DNA of 64,000 bases. Origin: Myxococcus eversor (lineage in GTDB: Bacteria > Myxococcota > Myxococcia > Myxococcales > Myxococcaceae). Position numbers and translations under genes: made by a program. Each line of letters starts with the position of its first letter. Position 1 is the first letter of the stretch. The notes beneath the pieces are model-generated. The model was given only the letters and a program-made list of their open reading frames with translations, ran no database searches and was not told the origin of the DNA. Where the stretch lies: positions 186,001 to 250,000 of the forward strand of contig NZ_JAAIXY010000019.1 in the NCBI RefSeq assembly GCF_010894455.1, given 5' to 3'. Positions 15,779-23,903 of this stretch are shown piece after piece.

Positions 15779-16378
15779 ATGGCTGACAACTTCGACCCCA
15801 TCGACGGCGCTCGCGCGAACATGATTCTGGAGAGCCTGCTCGACACGCCGTTCACCGAGGACGACGAGCACCTCCAGTTCCTGCTGCGCCAGGGGGACCT
15901 CACCTTCGAGGGGGACTTCGAGATGGAGCCCAACGAAGTCGTCATCGTCGTGGGGAACCTGACGGTGACGGGCTGCCTCGCGGACCAGTTCTACAACGAG
16001 GACGACTTCTCCAAGCTGTACGTCCTGGGGAACGTGAGCGCGCGGGACATGGTCTGTGGCTCGGAGGTTCGCGTGACGGGGAACCTCACGGTGGAGAACG
16101 TGCTCTACGCCAACTCGTTCGACGTGGACACGCTGGGCGTGAGCGGGAAGCTCAGCGCGAAGGTGTTCATCGAGGATGGACACCAGGTGGAGTTCGGCGC
16201 GCTCCAGGTGGGCACGCTCATCTCCGACGACGCGTCGTGGCGCGAGGTGAAGCCGGAGGCCGTCATCGGCGACTTCGCGACGGTCCTCCAGTCCCACATC
16301 CTCAGCGAGGACGGACAGGTGGTCCTCGGGGATGCGCTCCATCAGGAGCTGAAGGCGGGCCGCTCCGTCCTGCTCTGA
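15779..16378 (+). CDS. Hypothetical beta-solenoid-like protein (paralogue of the gene at 26543-27154)
   Basis: A 199-residue acidic protein with no signal peptide. It contains short repeated strand motifs G-N/D-L-t-v: GDLTFEGDF, GNLTVTGCL, GNVSARDM, GNLTVENVLY, GKLSAKVF, which would stack as turns of a right-handed beta-solenoid, as in bactofilin-like polymer-forming proteins. No bactofilin core signature is clear. The same architecture, in the same order and length, is seen in the protein at 26543-27154, and both contain an aromatic NEDDFSKLYVLGN / HEGFDYSLLFVGG segment. Function unknown. The start is ATG at 15779; a TTG nine bases earlier is unlikely. Confidence 0.6.
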   Translation: MADNFDPIDGARANMILESLLDTPFTEDDEHLQFLLRQGDLTFEGDFEMEPNEVVIVVGNLTVTGCLADQFYNEDDFSKLYVLGNVSARDMVCGSEVRVTGNLTVENVLYANSFDVDTLGVSGKLSAKVFIEDGHQVEFGALQVGTLISDDASWREVKPEAVIGDFATVLQSHILSEDGQVVLGDALHQELKAGRSVLL

Positions 16379-16396
16379 GCGGCCCGGGCCCGGGAC

Positions 16397-16912
16397 TCAG
16401 GGCGCGTCTGGCAGCGCGTACTCGAACACGTAGGTGTGGCCACCCTTCTCGTCGATTTGAATCTGCATCGAGCCGGTGAGGCCCTTGAGCTCGTCCGTTC
16501 CGGAGTCGGGGACGACGAGGATGGTGAGCTCGGGTGCGCCGCGGGTCATGCGCCCGGTGTGATGGATGGAGAAGCTGCCCTTGCGGCCCTGGAGGCTGCC
16601 GGTGACTCGCTCCATCGCGACGTAGGCGCCCGACTTGCCGTCATCCATCGTCGCGAGCATCTGCCCGACGCCCGTGCCCTCCAGGTCGCCGTGGTAGCGC
16701 TTGTCGATGGACATCCGGCCGATGGGCGAGGCCGCCGCGCCTTCGTCCGGCGCCAGGGGCTTCACCTTGACGTCGAAAGGTCCCTGCACACGCTTCGTCA
16801 TGTTCGTCTCGCTCCCTGTCCGTGGGGAAACCGTGGCCTGACTACCCGCGCATCCCTGCGCGAGCACGGCACCGAGCACCCACGTCCACATCATCGTTCT
16901 GGCCTTCATCAT
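16397..16912 (-). CDS. DUF3224 lipoprotein
   Basis: A 171-residue protein with a lipoprotein signal (MMKARTMMWTWVLGAVLAQGC; lipobox AQGC). After a short Ser/Thr linker the DUF3224 domain fills the rest: FDVKVKPLAP, then RMSIDKRYHGDLEGTGVGQM, YVAMERVTGSLQGRKGSFSI and GSMQIQIDEKGGHTYVFEY, all typical of the family. DUF3224 proteins form an allene-oxide-cyclase-like barrel; no biochemical role is established. Two adjacent ATGs (16912, 16909) follow a GAGGGG site; a frame upstream to 17017 is only an extension through the promoter. It is divergent from an AraC-type regulator 88 bp away, which may control it. Confidence 0.85.
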   Translation of the reverse strand: MMKARTMMWTWVLGAVLAQGCAGSQATVSPRTGSETNMTKRVQGPFDVKVKPLAPDEGAAASPIGRMSIDKRYHGDLEGTGVGQMLATMDDGKSGAYVAMERVTGSLQGRKGSFSIHHTGRMTRGAPELTILVVPDSGTDELKGLTGSMQIQIDEKGGHTYVFEYALPDAP

Positions 16913-17000
16913 GGATGGCCCCTCATCGAGTGGCCCACCCATACCGGTGCCCGTTTCCGGTCGATTGCAAAAACGCGACACGCCGACAGAATGCGCGCCG

Positions 17001-17831
17001 GTGAGTCGCCCTCGCATCGATGCGCCCCGTGGAGTGCTTCAGCGCCCAGCCCCCGAGGGCAGGATTGCGCACGAGCGCTTCGCGCCCTCGCCTGACCTGG
17101 AGGCCTTCGTCCAGCACTTCTGGACGGTGCGCTGGGACTTGCGTGGGGAGCCACCGCTGCTGGCGGAGACCCTGCCCCACCCGTGCGTGCACGTGGTGTT
17201 CGAGCGGGGACAGGCGCGCATCGCGGGGGTGCAGTCGCGTCGGTTCCGCCGCAGGCTCCAGGGCCAGTCCCGGGTGTTCGGCATCAAGTTCCGTCCCGCC
17301 GCGTTCCAGCCCTGGCTCAAGGCCCCGCTGTCGCGGCTCACGGACCGCACGGTGAGCCTGCACTCCGTGTTCGGCCGGGACAGCATCGCGCTCAAGGACG
17401 CCATCTTGGCGGAGCCGGACGTGCGCCGGTGCATGACGTTGGCCGAGGACTTCCTGCGGCCCCGTCTTCCAGTCATGCCCGAGCCGATTGCCCGGTTGAG
17501 GGATTTGGTGGAGCGGCTCGCGGTGGACACGACGCTCACGCGGATGGAGCAGGTGGCGGCGCTCGCGGGGTTGGAGCCACGCAACCTCCAGCGGAGATTC
17601 AGCGCGGCGGTGGGCGTGAGCCCCAAGTGGGTCATCCAGCGGTATCGCTTGCATGAGGCCGCCGAGCAGCTCGCGCGACCGGATGCCCCCGACATGGCGA
17701 GCCTGGCGCTCCAGCTCGGCTACTTCGACCAGTCCCACTTCATCCGGGACTTCAAGGCGCTCGTGGGCCGAGCACCCGGGCAGTACGCCGCCCAGGCAGC
17801 GGCCGCGCGTGGGAAGCGCGCCTCCCGCTAG
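17001..17831 (+). CDS. AraC-family regulator with DUF6597-type N-terminal domain
   Basis: A 276-residue regulator beginning at a GTG (VSRPRIDAPRGVLQRP). The N-terminal part has the DUF6597 pattern: PDLEAFVQHFWTVRWDL, ETLPHPCVHVVFERG, VFGIKFRPAAFQPWL. The C-terminal helix-turn-helices are LTRMEQVAALAGLEPRNLQRR and DMASLALQLGYFDQSHFIRD, with FKALVGRAPGQY at the end. A longer in-frame start at 16911 would overlap the DUF3224 start and is less likely. Divergent from the DUF3224 lipoprotein gene, a plausible target. Confidence 0.88.
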   Translation: MSRPRIDAPRGVLQRPAPEGRIAHERFAPSPDLEAFVQHFWTVRWDLRGEPPLLAETLPHPCVHVVFERGQARIAGVQSRRFRRRLQGQSRVFGIKFRPAAFQPWLKAPLSRLTDRTVSLHSVFGRDSIALKDAILAEPDVRRCMTLAEDFLRPRLPVMPEPIARLRDLVERLAVDTTLTRMEQVAALAGLEPRNLQRRFSAAVGVSPKWVIQRYRLHEAAEQLARPDAPDMASLALQLGYFDQSHFIRDFKALVGRAPGQYAAQAAAARGKRASR

Positions 17832-18130
17832 GAACCCGAGACGCGGCGTCACGGACTGCGATTGCCTCTCGTACTTCACGACAGGCCGCGGGGGCTTCGG
17901 ATCGACGGCATTCACCACAAGAACCATCTGCGCGGTGTGCAGGAGGCGGGGGCAAAGCCAAGCTCCAGCACCCATTCGTCAAGTCCAGAATCGGGTGCTG
18001 GGAAGGCGTTTCCAGTGGGACCAGGATGCGCCGGCCGGAGCAGAAGGCTTGGGTGAGAGCACTGTCAGGCCCTTCAGGTAATTCTTCGGAATGGACCTGC
18101 TGAAGAGGACCAGCTCCAGGAGAAATCCCA
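17832..18130. other. Intergenic region, no gene recognised
   Basis: About 300 bp between the AraC gene and the lipoprotein toxin gene, less GC-rich than its neighbours. Short open frames exist on both strands but none has family likeness, a ribosome site or the local third-position bias. It presumably contains the promoter of the toxin gene; the last bases hold its ribosome site AGGAG (18116-18120). It may include decayed coding DNA, but no parent could be named. Confidence 0.5.
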
Positions 18131-18772
18131 TTGAAGCTGCGCCCGACGGTGCTGGTCGCGATTCTCGCCGGATGTTCCACGACTCACGGAACAGGTGGGT
18201 CCGGTTCCGACCCATCTCCAGGAGTCCAACCAGCGACGAAGAAAGAGCTGCCCTGGATTCCGGTGCTCGGCGGGCGAATGGAGACGACCCTTTTCTACGG
18301 TCCCTGGCAGTGCAGACAGGAGTTCATGCGAACATGCCAGCGTGAATGCGCTCGGGTCATGGGCTGCATGTGGTTGGCCGACATCAAGCTGGAATGGGAA
18401 GGTCGATTGGTCGCCCCACCGCTTCCCGTCAAAGCTGGCAGTCGCTACGGCATCTTCCACTGCTGCTGCGACCATCCCAAGCTGACGCCAGACAAGAACG
18501 AGGAGGAGCGGAGGTTGTGGGAGAACTTCCGAACTTCCTTCCGAAAGGACTGGAGCAAGAAGTTCGGAGACTGGCCTGAAGAGGAAGGTGTCGCCTGGCC
18601 CGGGCACCACATCCGGGACCTTCTTCATGGCGGAGATCCGGTGGACCCCAACAACATCATCCCCGTGAAGCCGGGCGTGCATACCGTCTTCAACAAGGCG
18701 TATCCCGCCTGCTACGGAGGTCAGCCACCCTGGAATACAGTGGGGCCCAATCTTCCCTACTCGGACCACTGA
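18131..18772 (+). CDS. Lipoprotein with C-terminal HNH-like nuclease toxin domain
   Basis: A 213-residue protein starting at a TTG, supported by AGGAG ten bases upstream and by the resulting lipoprotein signal (MKLRPTVLVAILAGC; lipobox LAGC). A short Ser/Gly linker leads to a cysteine-rich middle (WQCRQEFMRTCQRECARVMGC, later HCCCDHP). The C-terminal 60 residues read WPGHHIRDLLHGGDPVDPNN and continue IIPVKPGVHTVFN, with the paired His, Asn and final His spaced as in HNH/Endo VII-type (GHH/WHH) toxin nucleases. The next gene, two bases on, is a SUKH immunity protein, which strongly supports toxin function. The exact nuclease family is not certain. Confidence 0.7.
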   Translation: MKLRPTVLVAILAGCSTTHGTGGSGSDPSPGVQPATKKELPWIPVLGGRMETTLFYGPWQCRQEFMRTCQRECARVMGCMWLADIKLEWEGRLVAPPLPVKAGSRYGIFHCCCDHPKLTPDKNEEERRLWENFRTSFRKDWSKKFGDWPEEEGVAWPGHHIRDLLHGGDPVDPNNIIPVKPGVHTVFNKAYPACYGGQPPWNTVGPNLPYSDH

Positions 18773-18774
18773 CG

Positions 18775-19245
18775 ATGGCCACGCCCATGAGCAGCCTGCT
18801 CGAAGAGGTCTCTCGCGAGCACTTTCCCTATTCGCCCGCCGCGCCCGAAGAGGTCGATTCGTTCGAACGCCGGGTGGGCTGGAAGTTGGACCCCGACCTG
18901 CGCGCCTTCTACCTGCACTGCAATGGAGCGGAGCTGGTTGAGCGGCTACCAGAGACGCCTTACCGCGTCCTGCCGTTGCACAAAATCACACGGGCGAGGG
19001 TGGCCATCTACGGCGAGGATGACGACAAGTGGGGACCGGCCTCGGTGTACGCGCTCTGCGATGTGCAGGACGGCAACTACGTTCTGGTGGACGTGGCCCG
19101 ACAGGAGAATGGCCGCTACCCCCTCTTCGACGGGAACCACGAAGCGTGGCCGGACCCGGCCTACTGCAAGCAGATCGCCAGCTCCTTCTCGGAGTTCCTG
19201 GAGCGGGTGCTACGCACCCGGCGCGGCCTCTACTGGCTGGGGTAA
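18775..19245 (+). CDS. SMI1/KNR4 (SUKH) immunity protein
   Basis: A 156-residue cytoplasmic protein of the SUKH superfamily. The N-terminal helix with the family pattern EEVDSFERRVGWKLDPDLRAFYLHCNGAEL is clear (E-x4-E/F, L-P/D-x-D-L-R-x-F-Y-x-x-x-N-G), followed by the strand/turn YRVLPLHKI and the final YCKQIASSFSEFLERVL helix (SFxEFL). Members neutralise polymorphic nuclease toxins by direct binding. It begins two bases after the stop of the HNH-like lipoprotein gene, so synthesis is coupled; the pair is a second toxin/immunity module, about 10 kb from the Tox-REase-5/Imm52 pair. Confidence 0.88.
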   Translation: MATPMSSLLEEVSREHFPYSPAAPEEVDSFERRVGWKLDPDLRAFYLHCNGAELVERLPETPYRVLPLHKITRARVAIYGEDDDKWGPASVYALCDVQDGNYVLVDVARQENGRYPLFDGNHEAWPDPAYCKQIASSFSEFLERVLRTRRGLYWLG

Positions 19246-19349
19246 TGAAACAGCGAGGCGAGCGTGGAGTGCCCCTCCGCCACTCCCCGCCCGCCCCGCC
19301 TTTCTTCACGTCAAGAGAGCGCCGCCCCGGGCGGCGGGCTCCCCGTCCG

Positions 19350-20324
19350 TCACTGAAACAGCAGGCAATAGGTGTCGAGCCCGTAGAAGTCCGACGGCAC
19401 GAACGGGTTCCACGTCTGCCGCACGAAGTAGAGGTGACGCCCGTCCACGCTCAGCGACGGGTGGAACTCGTCCTTCTCCGTGTTCACCGCCGGGCCCAGG
19501 TTGATGGCCTTGGTGAAGCGGCCACCGATGTTGATGCTCGCGTACAGGTCCCCCAGACCATGTCCCTCCGGCCGGTTGAGCGAGGCGAAGATGAGCACGC
19601 GGCCATCCGCGGAGATGTGCGAGTTGTACTCCCAGTAGTCCGGGCTGTTGACGCCAGTCCCCAACTTCTCCGCGGGCGCGTAACCAGGGCCACGGCGCTC
19701 CGCGCGGTAGATGTTGAAGTCCGAGTCGAACGTGCCGCTGGCGAAGTACACCGTGCCATCACGCGTCGCGCTGACGTAGAGCTCCTGACGGTCCGAGTTC
19801 ACATTGGGGCCCAGGTGTTGCGGCGTGCCCCAGCTTCCATTCGCCTGCTTGTGCACCACCCACAGGTCCGAGTCCGCGCGCTCCTCGGTGCCCGTCACGG
19901 GACGGGTGGACGAGAAGAACAACGAGTTGCCATCCGGCGTGAGGAACGGGTCCGTGTCCAGGTACGTGCCGGAGAAGGACACCAACTGCCCCGGGGTGAA
20001 GTGGCCGTTCACCTTGCGCGTCTCGTAGATGGCCTGGAACGGCGCCTCCGCCGCATCCACGTGGTAGTACGCCGTGTTGCCGTCCGCGGAGACGGTGAGC
20101 CGGTACTCCGAGCGGTCCGGAAGGGAGACCTCTCCCGGAGCGAAGATGCTGCCGCCCGCGGGGCAGGTCATGAACCGCAGCGCCTCGCTGGACACCTCGT
20201 GCGCACCGAGCGCCTCCGCCACCTTGGCGGACTCCGGCTCCTGCGCGGCGCACGCCATCGTCATGGAGGACATGGCGACGAAGAGGCTCAGAGACCACGA
20301 CTTCCCAGGGATGAAACGATTCAT
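19350..20324 (-). CDS. PD40/TolB-like beta-propeller exported protein
   Basis: A 324-residue protein with an export signal (MNRFIPGKSWSLSLFVAMSSMTMACA), in which MAC-A may be a lipobox. The rest consists of PD40-like repeats: YRLTVSADGNTAYYH, DTDPFLTPDGNSLFFSS, RQELYVSATRDGTVYFAS, EYNSHISADGRVLIFAS, EFHPSLSVDGRHLYFVR. These form about five blades of a TolB-like propeller. Such proteins bind other envelope proteins or sense; no enzyme residues are visible. A clear AGGAG site precedes the ATG. It stands alone downstream of the LytS/LytR pair on the same strand, separated by about 115 bp. Confidence 0.82.
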   Translation of the reverse strand: MNRFIPGKSWSLSLFVAMSSMTMACAAQEPESAKVAEALGAHEVSSEALRFMTCPAGGSIFAPGEVSLPDRSEYRLTVSADGNTAYYHVDAAEAPFQAIYETRKVNGHFTPGQLVSFSGTYLDTDPFLTPDGNSLFFSSTRPVTGTEERADSDLWVVHKQANGSWGTPQHLGPNVNSDRQELYVSATRDGTVYFASGTFDSDFNIYRAERRGPGYAPAEKLGTGVNSPDYWEYNSHISADGRVLIFASLNRPEGHGLGDLYASINIGGRFTKAINLGPAVNTEKDEFHPSLSVDGRHLYFVRQTWNPFVPSDFYGLDTYCLLFQ

Positions 20325-20438
20325 GCGACGTCTCCTTGTGATGGAGACACAGTCGCCCGACCTCCCGACGCTCGCGATGGAGTTGTGACGAACGGCGGAG
20401 GTCCTGGGGCGAACGGTGGAACCGCCGCCCCACCCCGC

Positions 20439-21224
20439 TCAGGAGGGCAGGTCCAACGCCCGCTGGAGCCGGGCGCGGTAGCTCCGGCCTGACGTCAGCT
20501 TCGTCCCATCCCGCAGTGTCAGCACGAACTCGCCAGGAGGCAGCGGCTCCACCTCCTCGATGCGGTCCACCCGGACGATGAGCGAGCGGTGCGCACGCAC
20601 GAAGTCCTTCGGGTCCAGCTTCGCCTCCAGCGCATTCATCGTCTCGCGCGCCAGGTACGACTGCTTGCCCAGGTGGACGGAGACATAGTTCCCCTCCGCC
20701 TCCAGGTAGTCGATGTCCTCCACGCGCAGGAAGCGCATCCGCCAACCCACCTTCGTCACCAGCTTCGTCGCGTACGGCTCCGACGCGGGAGGCAGGCGCT
20801 GCGACAGCGCGTCCAGCCGCTCGATGAGGTCCGCGTCCAGCTCCGTGGCCCCGGTGCGGCGGCGCTCGCGCACCCGAGAGAGGCTGAGACGAAAGCGCTC
20901 CCGGTCAAAGGGCTTGAGCAGATAGTCGAGCGCGTTGGCCTCGAACGCCTGCACCGCGAAGTCCCGGTGCGCCGTCACGAAGATGACCGCCGGCTGCTGC
21001 TCCTGGGCCACCGCGCGCAGCACGCCGAAGCCGTCGGGCTCCGGCATCTGCACATCCAGCAGCACCAGGTCCGGGCGCTCCTTGCCGATGGCGGCGATGG
21101 CCTCGACGCCATCGCGACACTCGCCGATGACAGCCATGTCCGACTCGCCCGCGAGCAGCTCCTTGAGCCGCTCCCGGGCCAGGGGCTCATCGTCGACGAT
21201 GAGCACGCGGATGGGCTGCGTCAT
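20439..21224 (-). CDS. LytTR-family response regulator
   Basis: A 261-residue response regulator. The receiver domain (residues 4-120) has the acidic pair D11/D12, phospho-acceptor D57 (LVLLDVQMPEPDG), T86-type switch in IFVTAH and K108-type lysine in LLKPF. A linker leads to a LytTR DNA-binding domain (about residues 155-258) with EDIDYLEAEGNYVSVHL and FVRAHRSLIVRVDRI. The ATG at 21224 overlaps the stop of the sensor-kinase gene by ATGA, so the pair is translationally coupled. LytTR regulators act as dimers on direct repeats near target promoters. Targets are unknown; virulence-like secretion, competence and cell-envelope genes are typical in the family. Confidence 0.93.
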   Translation of the reverse strand: MTQPIRVLIVDDEPLARERLKELLAGESDMAVIGECRDGVEAIAAIGKERPDLVLLDVQMPEPDGFGVLRAVAQEQQPAVIFVTAHRDFAVQAFEANALDYLLKPFDRERFRLSLSRVRERRRTGATELDADLIERLDALSQRLPPASEPYATKLVTKVGWRMRFLRVEDIDYLEAEGNYVSVHLGKQSYLARETMNALEAKLDPKDFVRAHRSLIVRVDRIEEVEPLPPGEFVLTLRDGTKLTSGRSYRARLQRALDLPS

Positions 21225-22267
21225 GTCGCCGGCTCCGTCCGGAAGGGAATGGCCAGGGACACCAGCGCCCCGCCCTCCGAGCGCCCGCGCAGCTCCAGCC
21301 GGTGGTCCGGGCCGTAGAGCTGGACGAGCCGCTCCCGCGTAATCCACAGGCCCTTGCCACTCCCCGAGACCTTGGGGGCCGTCGACTCGCGCAGGCCGAC
21401 GCCGTCGTCACGGACCTCCAGGAGCAGCGCCGGTCCCTCGCGCCGGGCGGACACCGTCACCGTGCCCGGAGCGGAGCGCGGGGCGATGCCGTGCTGGATG
21501 GCGTTCTCCACCAGCGGCTGGAGCAACAGATGCGGCACATGGGCCCCGAGCGTGTCCTGCTCGATTTCGTGCTTCACCTGGAGCCGGTCCGTGAAGCGCA
21601 CGCCCTGGATGTCCAGGTAGAGCTGCAGGGTGCGCAGCTCGTCCCGCAGCGTCACCTCCTCGCGGCCCGCCGCATCCAGCGTGCCCCGCAGCAAGTCGCT
21701 GAGCCGGGCAATCATCCGCTCGCTGCCCATCGGGTCCCGGTGCACCAGGGCGGAGATGGAGTTGAGCGTGTTGAAGAGGAAGTGCGGGTGGAGCTGGGAC
21801 TTGAGGACGTGGAGCTGCGCGCGCGCGAGCTGCGTGTCCCGCAACCGGACCTGCTCCGCGTAGTAGAGGGCGTGCGCCACGCCCAGGAGCGTCAGGTAGA
21901 TGAACGGGTTGTAGAGCAGCGCATGCTCCAGCACCGCCGTATACGCGGGGGGCACGTCGTACCAGTGGAAGTACGGGTCCAACGCGTAGATGACCGTGGC
22001 GCGGAAGAACGAGACGGCGAGCGCACCGCCCACGTGCAGGGCGAGACGAGAGCGCCAGCGACGCCGCTCGAAGGGGAAGCGCAGGCCGAAGTACACGACG
22101 GCGACGGTGATGGGCGCCCACAGCGCGGTGGCGAACCCCTCCGTGAGCAGCGCATGAGACCAGGACACGCCCCGGACGGAGTGCGCCTCACTGGAGGCCG
22201 CCAGCCCCTGCAAGGTCCAATAGGCGAAGGCCCCCACCCACAACATCCAACCGCGTCCGCGTGACAT
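21221..22267 (-). CDS. LytS-type membrane sensor histidine kinase
   Basis: A 348-residue kinase. The start at 22267 (MSRGRGWMLWVGAFAYW) gives four predicted membrane segments in the first 140 residues. The His_kinase domain follows with phospho-acceptor H162 (QLHPHFLFNTLNSISALV), characteristic of the HPK8/LytS class, then the ATPase with N-box LLLQPLVENAIQHGI and G-box VRDDGVGL and GSGKGLWITRERL. There is no separate periplasmic sensor domain; the membrane segments probably sense. The gene is upstream of and overlaps the LytTR response regulator, and its promoter region is shared with the divergent RCC1-repeat lipoprotein gene (starts 153 bp apart). Confidence 0.93.
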   Translation of the reverse strand: MSRGRGWMLWVGAFAYWTLQGLAASSEAHSVRGVSWSHALLTEGFATALWAPITVAVVYFGLRFPFERRRWRSRLALHVGGALAVSFFRATVIYALDPYFHWYDVPPAYTAVLEHALLYNPFIYLTLLGVAHALYYAEQVRLRDTQLARAQLHVLKSQLHPHFLFNTLNSISALVHRDPMGSERMIARLSDLLRGTLDAAGREEVTLRDELRTLQLYLDIQGVRFTDRLQVKHEIEQDTLGAHVPHLLLQPLVENAIQHGIAPRSAPGTVTVSARREGPALLLEVRDDGVGLRESTAPKVSGSGKGLWITRERLVQLYGPDHRLELRGRSEGGALVSLAIPFRTEPAT

Positions 22268-22420
22268 GGCCTCAAGGTACACGGACTCTCGCCGGCTTTC
22301 ACACCCACCCCCATCTCCCCTCTGAAGGGCACGCTCGCGCACATGAGTGAGCAGGCAGTCTCGCCTCCACCCAGCAACTGTTATTTGCCGGACCTCAAGC
22401 AATCCAGTGACAATAGCCAC

Positions 22421-23896
22421 ATGTCACTATCACGCACGCTCTTCGTCTCGCTCGCGGTGGTCCTTCTGGGGTGCTCCGGGTCGTCGGGTGACTCGGGAAA
22501 AGAGGAGTCGCCCGAAGATGAGTTCGGAGTGGCGTCCATCAGCGACGCTGGAACGCAGGACGCGGGGATACCCGACGCGGGGCCAGCCGACGCGGGTGAC
22601 AGCCTCGCGGGGCTGACCCGCATCGCCGCCGCCGAGTACCAGTTGTTCTACCTGGTGGATGGCCGCGTGCTGGGCATCGGCTCCAACCGCGCGGGGCAGC
22701 TCGGCGTGGGCCACTCCAATCCGTACAACCAGGTCCCCCCCGTCGACATCGCCCTGCCCCAGGGGCTGCTCTTCAAGGACGTGGCGGGCGGCGGCTTCCA
22801 GAGTCTCGCGCTCGATGTCCAGGGCCGCGTCTGGACCTTCGGGCAGAACCTCTACGGGCAGCGAGGCGACGGCACCACGAACGACTACCCCAACCGCGCG
22901 ACGACGCCGAACAACGGCCAGCCGTACCTCATCCTCCAGGACTCCACCGGCGCGACGTTCGACAACGTCGTCGCGGTGCGCAGCGCGCTGCTGTTCAACA
23001 TGGCGCTGAAGGCGGACGGCTCCGTCTGGGTGTGGGGCATGAGCGGCACGGCGATTGGCAACACGCTGGGCATCGCGGGAGATGGAAACCAGGCGCCGCG
23101 CAACATCACCCGTCCCACCCGCGTCCCGCTCCCGCAGGGCGTGCGAATCACCGCATTCACCACCAACGACAACACCATCTTCGCGCTGGATGACACCGGC
23201 AAGGCATGGGCGTGGGGCGGAGGGTCCGCCGCGGAGAACCTGGGCACGGGCAATTACGCGGGCTATGCGCAGCCGAACCCGCTGACCATCCCCGTCAAGG
23301 TGAAGGAGCTCGCCGCGGGAGGCAGCCGCTGGGCGGTGGCGCTGGACGAGAACGGGAGCCTGTGGGGCTGGGGCATCCAGGGCACCTTCCTGGGCATCGG
23401 CAGTCCGACGGGCGGCTGGATTCCCAAGGCCACCCCGGTCCAACTGTCGTTCCCCGAGTTCGGCTCGCGCAAAATCGTCCACGTGTCCGCGTGTGGCCAT
23501 GCCACGCACGTGATTCTGGACGACGGCTCGCTGTGGGGCTGGGGCGACAGCGCGATGGGCGAGGTGGGCAACGGAGTGATGCTGAACTTCGCCACCTACC
23601 ACACGCCGTACAGCTGGGACTGGTCCAACTACCAGATGATGGTCTTCCGTCCCGTGCAGATTGCCCCGGGCGTCACCTTCAAGGCCCTGCACAACACGGC
23701 GCAGTCCTTCTACGGCTACGCCACGGCGACGGATGGAACCATCTACTCCTGGGGCCGGAACAAGACGGGTGTGCTGGGCAATGGCGTGCGGCCCACCGGT
23801 GACGTGGCGGGCCGGCCGGACAGCTGGAACGTGGCCACCGCCACGCCCGTGCCCGCGCACCTGCTGACCACGGGCACGGACGCGCCGTCGCTGTAG
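22421..23896 (+). CDS. RCC1-repeat lipoprotein
   Basis: A 491-residue protein with a lipoprotein signal (MSLSRTLFVSLAVVLLGC; lipobox LLGC) and an Asp/Ala/Gly-rich linker of short repeats (DAGTQDAGIPDAGPADAGD). The remainder is an RCC1-type seven-blade propeller: repeats such as VLGIGSNRAGQLGVGH, VWTFGQNLYGQRGDG, VWVWGMSGTAIGNTLG, LWGWGDSAMGEVGNG and IYSWGRNKTGVLGNG. These are protein-interaction scaffolds; myxobacteria have many secreted ones. The target is unknown. The DAG-type linker is common to myxobacterial surface lipoproteins. Divergent from the LytS kinase gene. Confidence 0.88.
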   Translation: MSLSRTLFVSLAVVLLGCSGSSGDSGKEESPEDEFGVASISDAGTQDAGIPDAGPADAGDSLAGLTRIAAAEYQLFYLVDGRVLGIGSNRAGQLGVGHSNPYNQVPPVDIALPQGLLFKDVAGGGFQSLALDVQGRVWTFGQNLYGQRGDGTTNDYPNRATTPNNGQPYLILQDSTGATFDNVVAVRSALLFNMALKADGSVWVWGMSGTAIGNTLGIAGDGNQAPRNITRPTRVPLPQGVRITAFTTNDNTIFALDDTGKAWAWGGGSAAENLGTGNYAGYAQPNPLTIPVKVKELAAGGSRWAVALDENGSLWGWGIQGTFLGIGSPTGGWIPKATPVQLSFPEFGSRKIVHVSACGHATHVILDDGSLWGWGDSAMGEVGNGVMLNFATYHTPYSWDWSNYQMMVFRPVQIAPGVTFKALHNTAQSFYGYATATDGTIYSWGRNKTGVLGNGVRPTGDVAGRPDSWNVATATPVPAHLLTTGTDAPSL

Positions 23897-23903
23897 CGCG
23901 CCG

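Noticed and set aside
17862..18056. Short frame that might be a transposase fragment
   Set aside because: No conserved DDE or HUH motif, no inverted repeats and no target duplication around it.
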